A stretch of DNA of 64,000 nucleotides from Deltaproteobacteria bacterium (GTDB lineage Bacteria > Myxococcota_C > UBA6777). Positions within the stretch are counted from its first letter, which is position 1; each line of letters starts with the position of its first letter. A program made the position numbers and the translations under genes. Under the pieces are notes generated by a model, which was not told the origin of the DNA, did no database searches, and saw nothing but the letters and a program-made list of their open reading frames with translations. This document shows, piece by piece, positions 41,115 to 50,636 of the stretch. The DNA lies in the NCBI GenBank assembly GCA_006226375.1, contig SBHC01000025.1, positions 62,001 through 126,000 of the forward strand, given 5' to 3'.

Positions 41115-43859
41115 ATGGAGGGTCATTTCACCTGTTCCTGTTTCACTTGCGGTCTGAAACATACGGACCATGAAACAGTCACCACACAACAGACGAAGCA
41201 CACGCAAGACAAGCAAGGATTTTTGAGTCCAATAGCTCCACCAGAAATGGAATGCCATCGCACGCTTGACGCATGCCTTCCAGGCTCTTACACTTTCCGA
41301 GTCATCCGAAAGGAAGGCTTGGTAACTTCGTTCTCTTCGCGGTTTCCCGCTGGGGACGACTTGTTTGAGGTTGTCGTTAAAGATGTGTTGAGAGGGTCAG
41401 CGCGGGAAGAAGCAAAGAATCCTATCGTTCCCTGGCAGCAAGACCTTACGAAAACACTCATGGCCAAAGAGCCTTCTGAACCTGTTTCCCCAAACCCATC
41501 TTGGTTGAAGAGAATTAAAGTGAACACTCACGCCCCCACTCCTCGTTGGTTATCTTTGTTGTTGCTGCTGCTGTTGGCAAAAGTGTCTTTGGGGTTTCGG
41601 CTCCTCGCCCTGCCTTCCATGACAGGGGATGGCTTCTTCTGGATATTTAGCGACGACACCCCATACCACCTTCGACGAATTCTGATGTCAGTGGAGACGT
41701 GGCCCTTTATCCCTGAACAAGATATGTTCGTAAACTTTCCCTTTGGAGCGACCATCTACTGGCCCGATGGAATGCCCTGGCTGGTGGCGACGTTGGTCAA
41801 ACTCACAGGCGCAACGGGAGCCCAAGTCCAACCTTGGGTGGAGTGGTTCGCCGGTTGGTTCCCCCCCTTTGTTGGGATGGCAACGGTTCTGCTCGTGTAC
41901 CAAACCTCTCAGCGGTGGATCGGAAAACCTTTGGCTTTTCTTGCAGCCTTGTTGTTGAGCGCCTCTCCTATCCACGTCCAATACACATCGTTTGGTCGCC
42001 TGGACCACCATATTTTTGAACCTCTTCTCTGTTGGATGTTGCTGTGGAGCATTCTCGCAGCTTCACAAGCCACAAATCGCTCCAAGCAAGGATGGTATTC
42101 TCTGTTGGGTGCGATGACGATTGTCATCGCTTTTCTCGTCTGGCCAGGGGTTCTGCTGCATCTTGGAATACTGGTCGCTGCGGTGCTGATGTCGATCGTG
42201 ATGGTGTCGCGTTTTCTGAAGTCTGAGTTCGAAAGCGACGTTCTTGCAAGAGCTAGCCTTTGGGTCTTTGGGTCCTCCATCCTCTTGTCCCTTCCGGCAC
42301 TTTGGACATCTCCCTGGGCTACCCAGCCTGTCTTCTTTGCCTTAAGCCCCTTGCATCTGATATGCCTCGGCGTAGCAGCAGGAGCCTTCGCTCTGCTTGG
42401 ATATACCCCATCTCGATGGAAGCGAATCCCCCTGCTTGTCCGGATCGTGGTAGCATCACTCGTTCCAACCCTCGTCTTGTTTGCTCCTCCTGTGGTCCAC
42501 CGCTCTCTACTCGAAGGCTTGCAATATACGGCCCAGAGTAAATTTGCAGCCTTGGCAACAGAGTTTGAGGGGCTGTTCCATTTGCCCGGCGCATTTCTGC
42601 ACAATGCAGGCTTTGTGATTGCAATTGGCACGTTGATAGCTTTTGTTGGGGTGATCCTATTCAGCTTTCGACCGCATCTCGCGTTCCCGAAAGTAGCCGA
42701 AGAAAACAAAGGCTCTATCTTGTACTGGACCTTGATGATGGTAGCTGCCGTTATGTTATTTTTGCCGGCGATGCGCTCCACAAGGTGGCTTACAGCTTGG
42801 GCACCTTTTGGGGCTGTGGTGCTTGTTGGATTTTGGCCCGCTCTGCTCCGTCCTTTGGGTGAGCGTATTGTTCCAGGGCAACCCAAGCTCTGGGCAGTTC
42901 TCTCCTTGGTTGTTCTTGCTGCAGCCTTTGCACCCACCCTATCCTTGAGTCTCAAGATGGAGCCCTTGAGTCATTCCGAAAAAGCAGCCCAGCTGTTCTT
43001 TCGAAGGATGAAAGCCTTAACTCCCCCTGCTAGCCATGCCCCCCACAAGGAGAAGCAGCAGCCGCGCTATGGAATCCTGACCTCTTGGACGCTGGGGCAC
43101 ATACTCACCTACCTGTCGGAGCGCCCCACCCTTGCCAATAACTTCTTTGGAATCCCTCGCCATGACACAAGCAACCAGTTGGCCTCGCGCATCTTGTTAG
43201 AAGGAAACTGCGATAGGGCCGCACAAACCATGGAGAAGCACAACCTTCGCTATGTTCTCATCAAGTCAGCAAGCCCGGCGACCATCGCAAAATTGGCGAG
43301 CGCCTCAGAGCTAGACCCGTCTCACTTTGTAGACGCAGCGATGCGACCCAGAGAAGGGATCTGGCGCTCCTTGTTGTTTCGATTGGGGCTGTATGAGGGT
43401 CAATCGATGCAGCTGCCATTGTCACCGCCCCACAAGCTTACATTGGCACCCTGTGGTCGATTTCGGCTTGTGGATGAGACACATGTCATCCCAGCTCCTC
43501 GCCATCAGCCTGGGCATCTCAAGCTTTACGAGCAGGTGAAAGGTGCGAGGTTGCGCTTGAAGGGGAAACCAGGTGCGCAAGTTCAGGTGTCCTTGCCGCT
43601 CCACCTCCAAGGCCGGCGGAGCTTTCTTTGGGTCGCACGAGGTCGTTTGAACGCCAAAGGGATTCTGGATCTTCGTTTGCCTTATCCCACCGACGGTGCT
43701 TGTTGGAGTGAGTTGAAGCCATGCCCCATTCGTTCGATCCGCAAAGCCTACTCCATAGCTTCACCCCAAAAGAGATTTCCACCCCAACAGCTCGCAGTGA
43801 CTTCCCAAGCCACAAACCAAGGTCAGCTATTAACGGTGTCTTTGCCTGCCAAGCAATGA
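41115..43859 (+). CDS. STT3/AglB/PglB-like multi-spanning membrane protein (oligosaccharyltransferase-related)
   Basis: About 914 residues. A GAGG four bases before the ATG at 41115 supports this start; ATG 41049 and ATG 41460 are alternatives, the last lying just before the first conserved segment. A 110-residue unassigned N-terminus precedes some eleven or twelve membrane helices. The first external loop has DDTPYHLRRI, and then NFPFGATIYWPDG. FGRLDHHIFEPL corresponds to the DHH/E motif of STT3 proteins. The periplasmic domain begins with GILTSWTLGHILTYLSERPTLANNF, which aligns in place with the catalytic WWDYG region, but the motif itself reads SWTLG. Transfer of a lipid-linked glycan to protein is the family role; with this motif degenerate, activity is uncertain. 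Confidence 0.75.
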   Translation: MEGHFTCSCFTCGLKHTDHETVTTQQTKHTQDKQGFLSPIAPPEMECHRTLDACLPGSYTFRVIRKEGLVTSFSSRFPAGDDLFEVVVKDVLRGSAREEAKNPIVPWQQDLTKTLMAKEPSEPVSPNPSWLKRIKVNTHAPTPRWLSLLLLLLLAKVSLGFRLLALPSMTGDGFFWIFSDDTPYHLRRILMSVETWPFIPEQDMFVNFPFGATIYWPDGMPWLVATLVKLTGATGAQVQPWVEWFAGWFPPFVGMATVLLVYQTSQRWIGKPLAFLAALLLSASPIHVQYTSFGRLDHHIFEPLLCWMLLWSILAASQATNRSKQGWYSLLGAMTIVIAFLVWPGVLLHLGILVAAVLMSIVMVSRFLKSEFESDVLARASLWVFGSSILLSLPALWTSPWATQPVFFALSPLHLICLGVAAGAFALLGYTPSRWKRIPLLVRIVVASLVPTLVLFAPPVVHRSLLEGLQYTAQSKFAALATEFEGLFHLPGAFLHNAGFVIAIGTLIAFVGVILFSFRPHLAFPKVAEENKGSILYWTLMMVAAVMLFLPAMRSTRWLTAWAPFGAVVLVGFWPALLRPLGERIVPGQPKLWAVLSLVVLAAAFAPTLSLSLKMEPLSHSEKAAQLFFRRMKALTPPASHAPHKEKQQPRYGILTSWTLGHILTYLSERPTLANNFFGIPRHDTSNQLASRILLEGNCDRAAQTMEKHNLRYVLIKSASPATIAKLASASELDPSHFVDAAMRPREGIWRSLLFRLGLYEGQSMQLPLSPPHKLTLAPCGRFRLVDETHVIPAPRHQPGHLKLYEQVKGARLRLKGKPGAQVQVSLPLHLQGRRSFLWVARGRLNAKGILDLRLPYPTDGACWSELKPCPIRSIRKAYSIASPQKRFPPQQLAVTSQATNQGQLLTVSLPAKQ

Positions 43860-44290
43860 AGGATAGCTTCACAGATCCTTTGTATCGGTCCAACAAGAAC
43901 AAGCTATTCGGCCAGAAGGAGCATGATGCAAGCAGCCACCCATTCAGGCGAGACAGTCCCTCTCCAGATCCGGTACGAGACCTCCTGACTTGAGCGCTTC
44001 CCCTTCCAACACTCCCCCGAGAGCAAGCCAAGAATTTGTTGCCCCCCCGAACGTTACGTCACGAAGATCATGAACTTTCTTCCTCTTATCTAAGGGCTTG
44101 CAAGGAGGCGATTTCGCGACCATCATGTAGACAGACCGCCGTCAAATCATTAAAGTTGTCCATCCTTTGAGAGAGCAGACCTGTTCAAAAGCAGACGAGC
44201 TGTCTTTCCAGTGGAACCAACACCTCTCTATCCATCACGATAAAGCTTGGGGAAGAGCTTCTTCCAAAGACATACGGGAACAAGAGTCAC
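43860..44290. other. Intergenic region, no confirmed gene
   Basis: A 431-base gap. A 21-codon frame (MMQAATHSGETVPLQIRYETS) at 43923-43988 has AAGGAGC just upstream and could be a micro-ORF or the remains of a gene start. A 60-codon frame on the minus strand (43944-44126) overlaps it and has no ribosome site. Neither is supported well enough to call. Confidence 0.3.
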
Positions 44291-46480
44291 ATGCAAGTCA
44301 AAGTACGGTTTCTAGACAATCTCAGGCTTGAAGCCAGTTTTGATGATTACGTCATCACCTCCGATCAGCCCATCCGCTACAAGGGAGACGGCTCAGCGCC
44401 AAGCCCCTTCGATTACTTTCTCGCATCGTCGGCTCTCTGCGCAGGATACTTCGTCAAAGTGTACTGCAGAGCGAGAGACATCCCAACCGAAGATATCAGC
44501 ATCATTCAGGACAACATCGTCGATCCAGACAATCGGTACAAACAAACGCTCGTCATTCGTGCAGAACTGCCGGAAAGCATCTCGGAGAAGAATCGAAACG
44601 GAATCATCCAATCGATGGAGCGCTGTTCGGTTAAGCGGGTGGTTCAAAACGCCCCAGGCTTCGCCATTGAAGCTCAGAGTGTTCTAGGGTCAGACTCGGG
44701 GCTTCTCTACGATGGCTCTTCCGACCCCCAAGCCCGGACAATGATTGTCGGGAAAGACTGCTCTCTGGAAGAGACTATTCAAAACATGACAGGGCTGCTG
44801 GAAGACCTCGGGATAAAAATAGAGATCGCGTCCTGGAGGAACATCGTTCCCCATGTCTGGTCCGTTCATGTCCGAGACGCCGACTCCCCAATGTGTTACG
44901 CCAACGGAAAGGGAGCCACCAAAGACGCGGCTTTGTGCTCTGCCTTGGGGGAGTATCTGGAACGACTGAGCAACAATTACTTCTACAACGATAGCTACCT
45001 GGGAGAAACCCTTAGCCAGGCCGAGTTTGTCCATTATCCCAGCGAGAAGTGGTTCCTTCCTGGACCTGATGACTCTCTCCCTGAAGGATTAATGGATGAC
45101 ACGCTCTTAGCTTGTTACAACGAAGAAGGCGAGCTACAAGCCTCTCATCTTATCGATACAAACTCTGGAGCAACCGAGCGGGGGATTTGCGCCCTTCCCT
45201 ACGAACGTCAATCGGACAAGCAGACCGTCTATATCCCAGTGAACCTGATCGGCAACCTCTTTGTCAGCAATGGGATGAGCGCCGGGAACACCAAGTACGA
45301 AGCACGCGTCCAATGCCTCTCTGAGATTTTTGAACGCGCAGTGAAGCAACAAATTATTGTTGAGGAGCTAACGCTTCCGGATGTTCCACCCTCTGTTCTG
45401 GAAAACTACCCCTCCATCCTTGAAGGCATCAACAAGTTAGAGGCGCAAGGCTTTCCTATCCTTGTGAAAGATGCATCGCTGGGTGGCAAGTTCCCTGTGA
45501 TGTGTGTCGCCTTAATCAACCCTCGTACGGGTGGTTTGTATGCATCTTTTGGAGCCCACCCAACCTTTGAAGTCGCTCTTGAGCGATGCCTGACAGAGTT
45601 GATGCAAGGTCGAAGCTTTGAAGGCCTCAACGATGTTCCCCCTCCAACCTTCAACTCCGTCATGGTCAGCGACCCCTACAACATTGTTGAACATTTCATT
45701 GATTCTACAGGTGTGATGCCCTGGAAGTTCTTAAGCCAAAAGACAGACTTTGCGTTCACGCCCTGGAATTACTCGGGCACCACGGAAGAAGAGTATCATC
45801 ACTTGATGGACATTCTTCACGAATTGGGAAAAGAAGTCTACATCGCTGACTACGAAGAGTTGGGAGCAAAAGCCTGCCGCATCCTTGTCCCTGGCTACTC
45901 AGAAATTTACGAGACACAAGACCTCATCTGGGACAACCACAACAAAGGAATTCCCTTTCGCTCGGACATCCTCAACATCCACACTCTCGATGATGAAGCA
46001 TTGAACGCTCTCCTTGAAAACCTCGAAGACAGCGAACAAGACAACTACATGCCCATCGGAGATCTGATTGGCGTTGCGTTTGATGAGAACACGCCTTGGG
46101 GAAAATGCACCATAGGAGAACTCAAGCTCCTCCTATCCTTGGCTCTTGGCTACATCGATGAATCCAAGGGGCTGGTCGAGATGCTGTTGCAATACAACGA
46201 CAACCTCCCCGAACGAAGAAGGTTTTACCAGGCTCTGGATAACGTCCTCAGCATTGAACAAAACCCTGAGTATGACCTTGAGGACTACATCCCCAACATG
46301 AACCGGATGTACGGGGAAGAGCTTGTGAGCAACGTAACAGGGAGCGTAGCAGGAGATGTTCGCTTCTTTGGCCTGACAGAGACCAACATGGAGCTGGAAG
46401 GTATTGATAAACACCAAAGGCTCATCACAAGCTACAAAAAACTGCACACCGCCAGAAGCCAATACGCCTCCAAAGCGTAG
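44291..46480 (+). CDS. ycaO: YcaO-domain protein fused to an N-terminal OsmC domain
   Basis: A 729-residue protein. Residues 1-140 are an OsmC/Ohr-like domain (PIRYKGDGSAPSPFDYFLASSALCAGY, with Cys50, and the second Cys in SMERCSVKRVV). From about residue 155 the sequence follows Escherichia coli YcaO closely in wording: LEDLGIKIEIASWRNIVPHVWSVHVRD, NGKGATKDAALCSALGEYLERLSNNYF, then the acidic ATP-binding segments (ARVQCLSEIFERAVKQQI). The YcaO fold uses ATP to activate backbone amides; the E. coli protein assists RimO-dependent methylthiolation of ribosomal protein S12. OsmC fusions of this subgroup are known. No RiPP precursor or partner enzyme adjoins it, so the housekeeping role is more likely. 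Confidence 0.92.
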   Translation: MQVKVRFLDNLRLEASFDDYVITSDQPIRYKGDGSAPSPFDYFLASSALCAGYFVKVYCRARDIPTEDISIIQDNIVDPDNRYKQTLVIRAELPESISEKNRNGIIQSMERCSVKRVVQNAPGFAIEAQSVLGSDSGLLYDGSSDPQARTMIVGKDCSLEETIQNMTGLLEDLGIKIEIASWRNIVPHVWSVHVRDADSPMCYANGKGATKDAALCSALGEYLERLSNNYFYNDSYLGETLSQAEFVHYPSEKWFLPGPDDSLPEGLMDDTLLACYNEEGELQASHLIDTNSGATERGICALPYERQSDKQTVYIPVNLIGNLFVSNGMSAGNTKYEARVQCLSEIFERAVKQQIIVEELTLPDVPPSVLENYPSILEGINKLEAQGFPILVKDASLGGKFPVMCVALINPRTGGLYASFGAHPTFEVALERCLTELMQGRSFEGLNDVPPPTFNSVMVSDPYNIVEHFIDSTGVMPWKFLSQKTDFAFTPWNYSGTTEEEYHHLMDILHELGKEVYIADYEELGAKACRILVPGYSEIYETQDLIWDNHNKGIPFRSDILNIHTLDDEALNALLENLEDSEQDNYMPIGDLIGVAFDENTPWGKCTIGELKLLLSLALGYIDESKGLVEMLLQYNDNLPERRRFYQALDNVLSIEQNPEYDLEDYIPNMNRMYGEELVSNVTGSVAGDVRFFGLTETNMELEGIDKHQRLITSYKKLHTARSQYASKA

Positions 46481-46486
46481 TCTGCT

Positions 46487-46762
46487 CTCCCAAAGGGCCC
46501 ACAAAAGCTTCAGTCTCCGGAGCCCCATCTTCGGCCCCAGTCTACGAGCCTTCTGGGAGATGTAGAAGTCGTAGACCCAACGACAGGAGAGTTTGTTCCC
46601 CTGCAAAACATCCTGATCAACACCGAACGCCAAGTGCTTCAGTCTGTCTTGGAACACTTTTCTTGGGACATGGTTCGTGTCTGAAATGAGCTACAAGTCT
46701 CCAAAAGTTGGCTTTATAAGCTGTTAAAAAAACATGAGTTGCGACGTCCCAGCAAAGATTAG
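46487..46762 (+). pseudogene. Decayed C-terminus of a sigma54-type activator (HTH_8/Fis domain)
   Basis: Reading one frame from 46487 gives a Ser/Pro-rich linker, then GDVEVVDPTTGEFVPLQNIL, INTERQVLQSVLEHFSWDMVRV, an in-frame TGA at 46682-46684, and NELQVSKSWLYKLLKKHELRRPSKD before a TAG at 46760. This matches, position for position, the C-terminus of the FHA-sigma54 regulator at 58665-60167 (VPLKKVLELCERMILRHQV, LQISKGWYYNRIKKYGLRK). Only the DNA-binding end remains; the ATPase and FHA parts are gone. A single C-to-T change of CGA would explain the stop. A 59-codon frame at 46798-46977 follows and is unassigned. Confidence 0.7.
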
Positions 46763-46939
46763 AGTGTCATGAACCCAACACGTTTGTTTGCTTCAAGATG
46801 GTTGTCCACCTCGAAGGAATCCAAGGCAAGCCGTACTATGATCTTCACCGACGACTCTCAAACCTTGCTTTCGGGGGCACACAACAGGGGCGTTTGCAAG
46901 GAAGCCAACCTTCAAGCCCCTTACGAACCTTCAGGCTTC

Positions 46940-47437
46940 CTAGCGAAAGTGTCCCCTTTCTCTTTTGTAAGCCATAAGATGGGTGAAGACCTCTGATGTT
47001 TCAGGAACAACAAGGTTGAGCAAAGGAAGGTCACTTTGTTTTCCACTTCCATGGCACTCCACCATCACTCCATTCTCATCGTCCACCCAAACAAGCCCAA
47101 CAGCTGTAACTTCTTCTCCCGTTTCAAAAGCTCCGCTTTCTATTTCGTTTCCAACCATCCCCTGAAAGGGAAAGAAGTCTTCGAGCTGTTCTTGCCAATA
47201 GTGCAATTGTCCTTGTGTTTCATTGTACACCTCCATTTTCTTTTGCTGGTTGAACAGCAAACCAGCAAGCCCTCCAAGGATGAAACCAAGAGGCAAGACA
47301 ATGACCAGATAGATGCTCATCATTCCCGGCGCACCATAATCGAGCCTTCTCGAAAGGGAATCAAAAACAAGAGCAAACAGAGCCGTAGAAATGAACGCTC
47401 CAACACATGAAAATCCCAACACTCTCATCAACTTCAT
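46940..47437 (-). CDS. Small membrane protein with two transmembrane helices
   Basis: A 165-residue protein starting at ATG 47437 after AAGGA, ten codons inside the longest frame. Helix 1 (about 5-28) and helix 2 (about 42-65, LVIVLPLGFILGGLAGLLF) are separated by a short loop. The soluble C-terminal domain (about 75-165) contains EVTAVGLVWVDDENGVMVECHG, a beta-rich stretch. It is not recognised. Its 3' end overlaps an unassigned short frame on the other strand. Confidence 0.65.
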   Translation of the reverse strand: MKLMRVLGFSCVGAFISTALFALVFDSLSRRLDYGAPGMMSIYLVIVLPLGFILGGLAGLLFNQQKKMEVYNETQGQLHYWQEQLEDFFPFQGMVGNEIESGAFETGEEVTAVGLVWVDDENGVMVECHGSGKQSDLPLLNLVVPETSEVFTHLMAYKRERGHFR

Positions 47438-47693
47438 TGGACAGTTCCTTTTCGTTCGAGCCCGCACTTCTGAGGTTACTTACGGGACAATCGATGGAAT
47501 CCATTAGGGTATACCATGAGAGCAAGAAATGGAGGCTCTGGCAAGTTCTCAAAGAATCGGTAACAAAATCCAAGAATCGCAAGTGCCCAGCACAACCTAT
47601 TGCGTGTTTGTGTGTTGTGAGAAGAATGCGTTGTGTGACAACGATTTTCCCCTCCAGCCAACATGCTCTGTGCGCTCAAGAGGAGCTGCGCCC

Positions 47694-49115
47694 ATGAAAA
47701 AGTTTACCTTCGCTCTGTGTTGTTTGTTTTTGTATGCAATGTCTCACGGCGGTTGCTCTCCAGCCCCAGGCACCAACGAAGCCACTGGAAGCGAGCAAAC
47801 AACCAGTGACACGTCCAAAGATGCAGGAAGTCAACAAGATACTTCGACGACAGTCGATACATCGACAACTCCGGACACTTCCACAACCCCAGAGAACGCG
47901 ACAGACCCAGACACATCGGCAACACCGGACACATCCACCACTCCAGATGCGTCCACTGATCCCGATACATCCACTGCACCCGATACGTCCACCGATCCCG
48001 ACACATCGACGACACCGGACACTTCCACCACTCCAGAAGACGGAGAGCCAAACAACACGGAAGCTGAGACCACAGATCCAGATCAGGACGAGACATCATC
48101 GCCTGACGCTGGAGCAGGTGAAGCTGGAGTACCAGAAGGATCTTCCGAACCATCACAGCCAGAGAATGGACCCGTTGATACAACTGTCCCTGACACAGTC
48201 CCCCCAGATGGAGGAGGTACTTCGACCTGCTTGCCAACCAAGCTTCAGTCCACGATTACATTGACCTCGATCGCTCTGACGGTTGCCGTGAGTCCTGACA
48301 GCAAAGCTGTGGCCGCAGGGCTTGATGACAACACTGCGGTCATGTGGGACTCCAGCAACGGTACATCGCTGCGAACATTCTCTGGGCACACCGATTGGGT
48401 GTGGGGTCTCGCTTTCTCAGGAGATGGCAAGGTCTTGGCGACGGGCTCCGATGACACAACTGGGAAGCTGTGGGACGCTACCACAGGCACTCTTTTGTTT
48501 ACCCTGACGGGACACACCGACTACGTCAACATTGTAGCGGTGAGCCCCAACAACAAGATCGCCGCAACGGGCTCTTCCGACAGCACCATTAAGCTTTGGG
48601 ATGTGACAACAGGCAAATTGCAGCAAACCTACTCAGGGCATACGTCGGATTTGTGGGGCCTCGCCTTTGACCCCAACACCTCCATCCTTGTTTCAGGTGC
48701 AGCTGACAACACAGCACGGGTGTGGAACTTAACCACCAATACCTCGGTGCGCACTCTCAGTGGACACACCGACGAGGTCTATGGTGTCGCCATCAGCCCA
48801 GATGGAAAGACGATCGCAACCACCTCCAACGACTCCACCGGAAAGCTATGGGAAACGTCCACAGGCAAGCTACTCCAAACCTTGACAGGGCACACCGACT
48901 ACCTCAGCGCTGTTGCTTTTAGTCCTGACAGCAAGGTTGTCGCCACAGCTTCAGGAGATACCACCGTGAAGTTATGGGATGTTGCCACAGGCAAGCTGTT
49001 GTCAACCATCTCCGCTCACAGTGACCTGGTCAATGGCGTTGCTTACAGCCCCAATGGAAAGTTTATCGTCACAGGCTCCGACGACCAAACCGTTAAGATC
49101 TGGACCTGTCCCTAA
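47694..49115 (+). CDS. Lipoprotein with WD40 beta-propeller
   Basis: A 473-residue protein. The ATG at 47694 has AGAGGAG nine bases upstream and begins a signal ending at SHGGC (lipobox); the open frame extends 55 codons upstream without either. Residues 22-190 are a low-complexity linker dominated by PDTST and PDAST units, encoded by degenerate 15-18-base repeats. From about residue 200 there are seven WD40 blades of about 42 residues with LxGHTDxVxxVAFSPDxKxxATxSxDxTxKLWD, the last closing with KIWTC. A surface-exposed interaction scaffold is likely. A second WD40 protein lies at 62464-64000. Confidence 0.85.
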   Translation: MKKFTFALCCLFLYAMSHGGCSPAPGTNEATGSEQTTSDTSKDAGSQQDTSTTVDTSTTPDTSTTPENATDPDTSATPDTSTTPDASTDPDTSTAPDTSTDPDTSTTPDTSTTPEDGEPNNTEAETTDPDQDETSSPDAGAGEAGVPEGSSEPSQPENGPVDTTVPDTVPPDGGGTSTCLPTKLQSTITLTSIALTVAVSPDSKAVAAGLDDNTAVMWDSSNGTSLRTFSGHTDWVWGLAFSGDGKVLATGSDDTTGKLWDATTGTLLFTLTGHTDYVNIVAVSPNNKIAATGSSDSTIKLWDVTTGKLQQTYSGHTSDLWGLAFDPNTSILVSGAADNTARVWNLTTNTSVRTLSGHTDEVYGVAISPDGKTIATTSNDSTGKLWETSTGKLLQTLTGHTDYLSAVAFSPDSKVVATASGDTTVKLWDVATGKLLSTISAHSDLVNGVAYSPNGKFIVTGSDDQTVKIWTCP

Positions 49116-49135
49116 CGCTCCCCTCCTTTCCCTCA

Positions 49136-49543
49136 TCACTTGGTCTGACCGAACCGCTCCAAAGCACGCTCCATCGCTTGGTATGCTCCCTTAATGTTCA
49201 TGTTGAGCCACTCGTTGTACTTGGCAAAGTGGCGATACTTTTTGAGCTGAATTCTCTCCTGCATTTGCTGGAGCGTGAGTCCTTGATTCATTCCTTTCAA
49301 AACTGCCACTCGCAGATCAACAAGGTACTGGTAGCACTCTCGTAAGTCTTGTTTGTTCCCCACGACGCTGTGGCCGGGAGCCACCATCTTGAAGTCATAC
49401 CGGAGCAGTTTGTGAAGAGATTGAATCATACTGTCCAGGTCGTAGTAGTATAGCTCCTTCCAAGGCATCGACAGGCCGGCCGAATCACCGACAGCGGCAA
49501 CTGCTTCAGGCCTTGCGATGGATTGTTTCCTGCCTTGCAACAA
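49136..49543 (-). pseudogene. N-terminally truncated metallo-beta-lactamase-fold hydrolase
   Basis: The 135-codon frame begins at a TTG with no ribosome site, and a stop lies four codons upstream. It contains only the C-terminal third of an MBL-fold enzyme: WKELYYYDLDSMIQSLHKLL, then the metal-binding PGHS (KMVAPGHSVVG), and the helical tail YLVDLRVAVLKGMNQGLTLQQMQERI that is typical of this group. The HxHxDH metal cluster that should precede it by some 120 residues is missing, and only 109 bases separate it from the next gene. The upstream frames do not supply the missing part, so a deletion is likely. Confidence 0.6.
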
Positions 49544-49652
49544 ACTGTATCATCCTTTTGCCTTGTCCCATGGCCAACAAAGAACTACCCTGAGAGAGTG
49601 TTAAGACCCTGGCGAAGGGACAAAAAAACTCGCAAGCAGCAGGGAGCGAGAG

Positions 49653-50636
49653 ATGGCGGGAGAAAAAGGAATCACACGTCGAGAGTCACTGCGGAAAGCG
49701 GGACTTCTGCTCGGAGGGGCGGCCCTAACAGCGGCAGGCGCAGAGGTGTGGCACAGGACATCACCATCTCCCGTAACCCAGCCAGCAAAGGAGAAACCCA
49801 TGACCACCGTGTCTCACGAACGAATGCCAGCTATCTTTCTTCCTCACGGTGGAGGACCGTGGCCTTTTACCAACAAGCCCTTGTTTGGTTCCCCTCACAT
49901 GTGGGACCAGATGTCATCCTATATGAAAGGGCTGGGCCAGATCCCGCCAGCGACACCCAAAGGTATCCTCGTTGTATCGGCGCATTGGGAGGAAGCGGTC
50001 CCAACAGTGATGTCAGCTTCCAAGCCGCCCATGCTTTACGATTACTATGGATTTCCACCGGAAACCTACAAGGTGCAATGGCCATCTCCTGGCGCTCCAG
50101 AGCTTGCTGGGGAGATCCAATCGCTGCTTGAGAATGCAGGATTCAAGACGGGCGCCAACGGCGGAAGAGGCTTTGACCATGGCATGTTTGTCCCGCTCAA
50201 GCTGGCCTACCCGAATCCAACCATTCCGGCTCTTCAGCTCTCGCTTAAGCAAGGTCTGGACCCGAAAACTCACATCAAGATTGGGCAGGCGCTCGCCCCC
50301 CTACGAGACCGAGGTATTTTTATCATCGGCAGCGGGATGAGCTACCACAACCTTCAGGTGTTGATTTCCCAAGCTCGAAGCGGAAGCACGAATGTCATTG
50401 ATGACTCCAAGGCTTTTGATGAGTGGCTTGTGTCTTCCATGTTGATGGAGCCGGATCGTCGAGAGACCAAGCTTGTGGAGTGGCTGAATGCTCCCAAAGC
50501 TCGGTCATGTCATCCACGCGAAGAGCACTTGCTCCCCCTCCATGTGATAGCCGGAGCAGCAGGCAACGACAAGGCAACCATCCCCTACCGTGACGTTGTC
50601 ATGAACGCCTATATCTCTGCCATTCACTTCGGCTAA
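49653..50636 (+). CDS. Tat-exported class III extradiol dioxygenase (LigB/DODA family)
   Basis: A 327-residue protein, GGGAG upstream. The N-terminus carries a twin-arginine signal (ITRRESLRKAGLLLGGAAL, residues 7-25). The catalytic domain starts near 58 with MPAIFLPHGGGPW (a metal His), continues with ILVVSAHWEE and GRGFDHGMFVPLKLAYP (the conserved GxDHG) and ends in a typical FIIGSGMSYHNL. This is the pattern of 4,5-DOPA-extradiol-dioxygenase-type proteins, which open catechol rings using a non-haem metal. Export through Tat with a folded cofactor fits a metalloenzyme and is unusual in this family, whose members are mainly cytoplasmic. Confidence 0.85.
   Translation: MAGEKGITRRESLRKAGLLLGGAALTAAGAEVWHRTSPSPVTQPAKEKPMTTVSHERMPAIFLPHGGGPWPFTNKPLFGSPHMWDQMSSYMKGLGQIPPATPKGILVVSAHWEEAVPTVMSASKPPMLYDYYGFPPETYKVQWPSPGAPELAGEIQSLLENAGFKTGANGGRGFDHGMFVPLKLAYPNPTIPALQLSLKQGLDPKTHIKIGQALAPLRDRGIFIIGSGMSYHNLQVLISQARSGSTNVIDDSKAFDEWLVSSMLMEPDRRETKLVEWLNAPKARSCHPREEHLLPLHVIAGAAGNDKATIPYRDVVMNAYISAIHFG

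Noticed and set aside
44393-46657. Open frames on the minus strand opposite ycaO
   Set aside because: They lie wholly opposite a well-supported gene, lack ribosome sites and have no recognisable domain; they are shadows of the coding strand.
47860-48030. Short regularly spaced repeats resembling a CRISPR-like pattern
   Set aside because: They encode the PDTST/PDAST linker of the WD40 lipoprotein, are degenerate, have a period of 15-18 bases and have no spacers.
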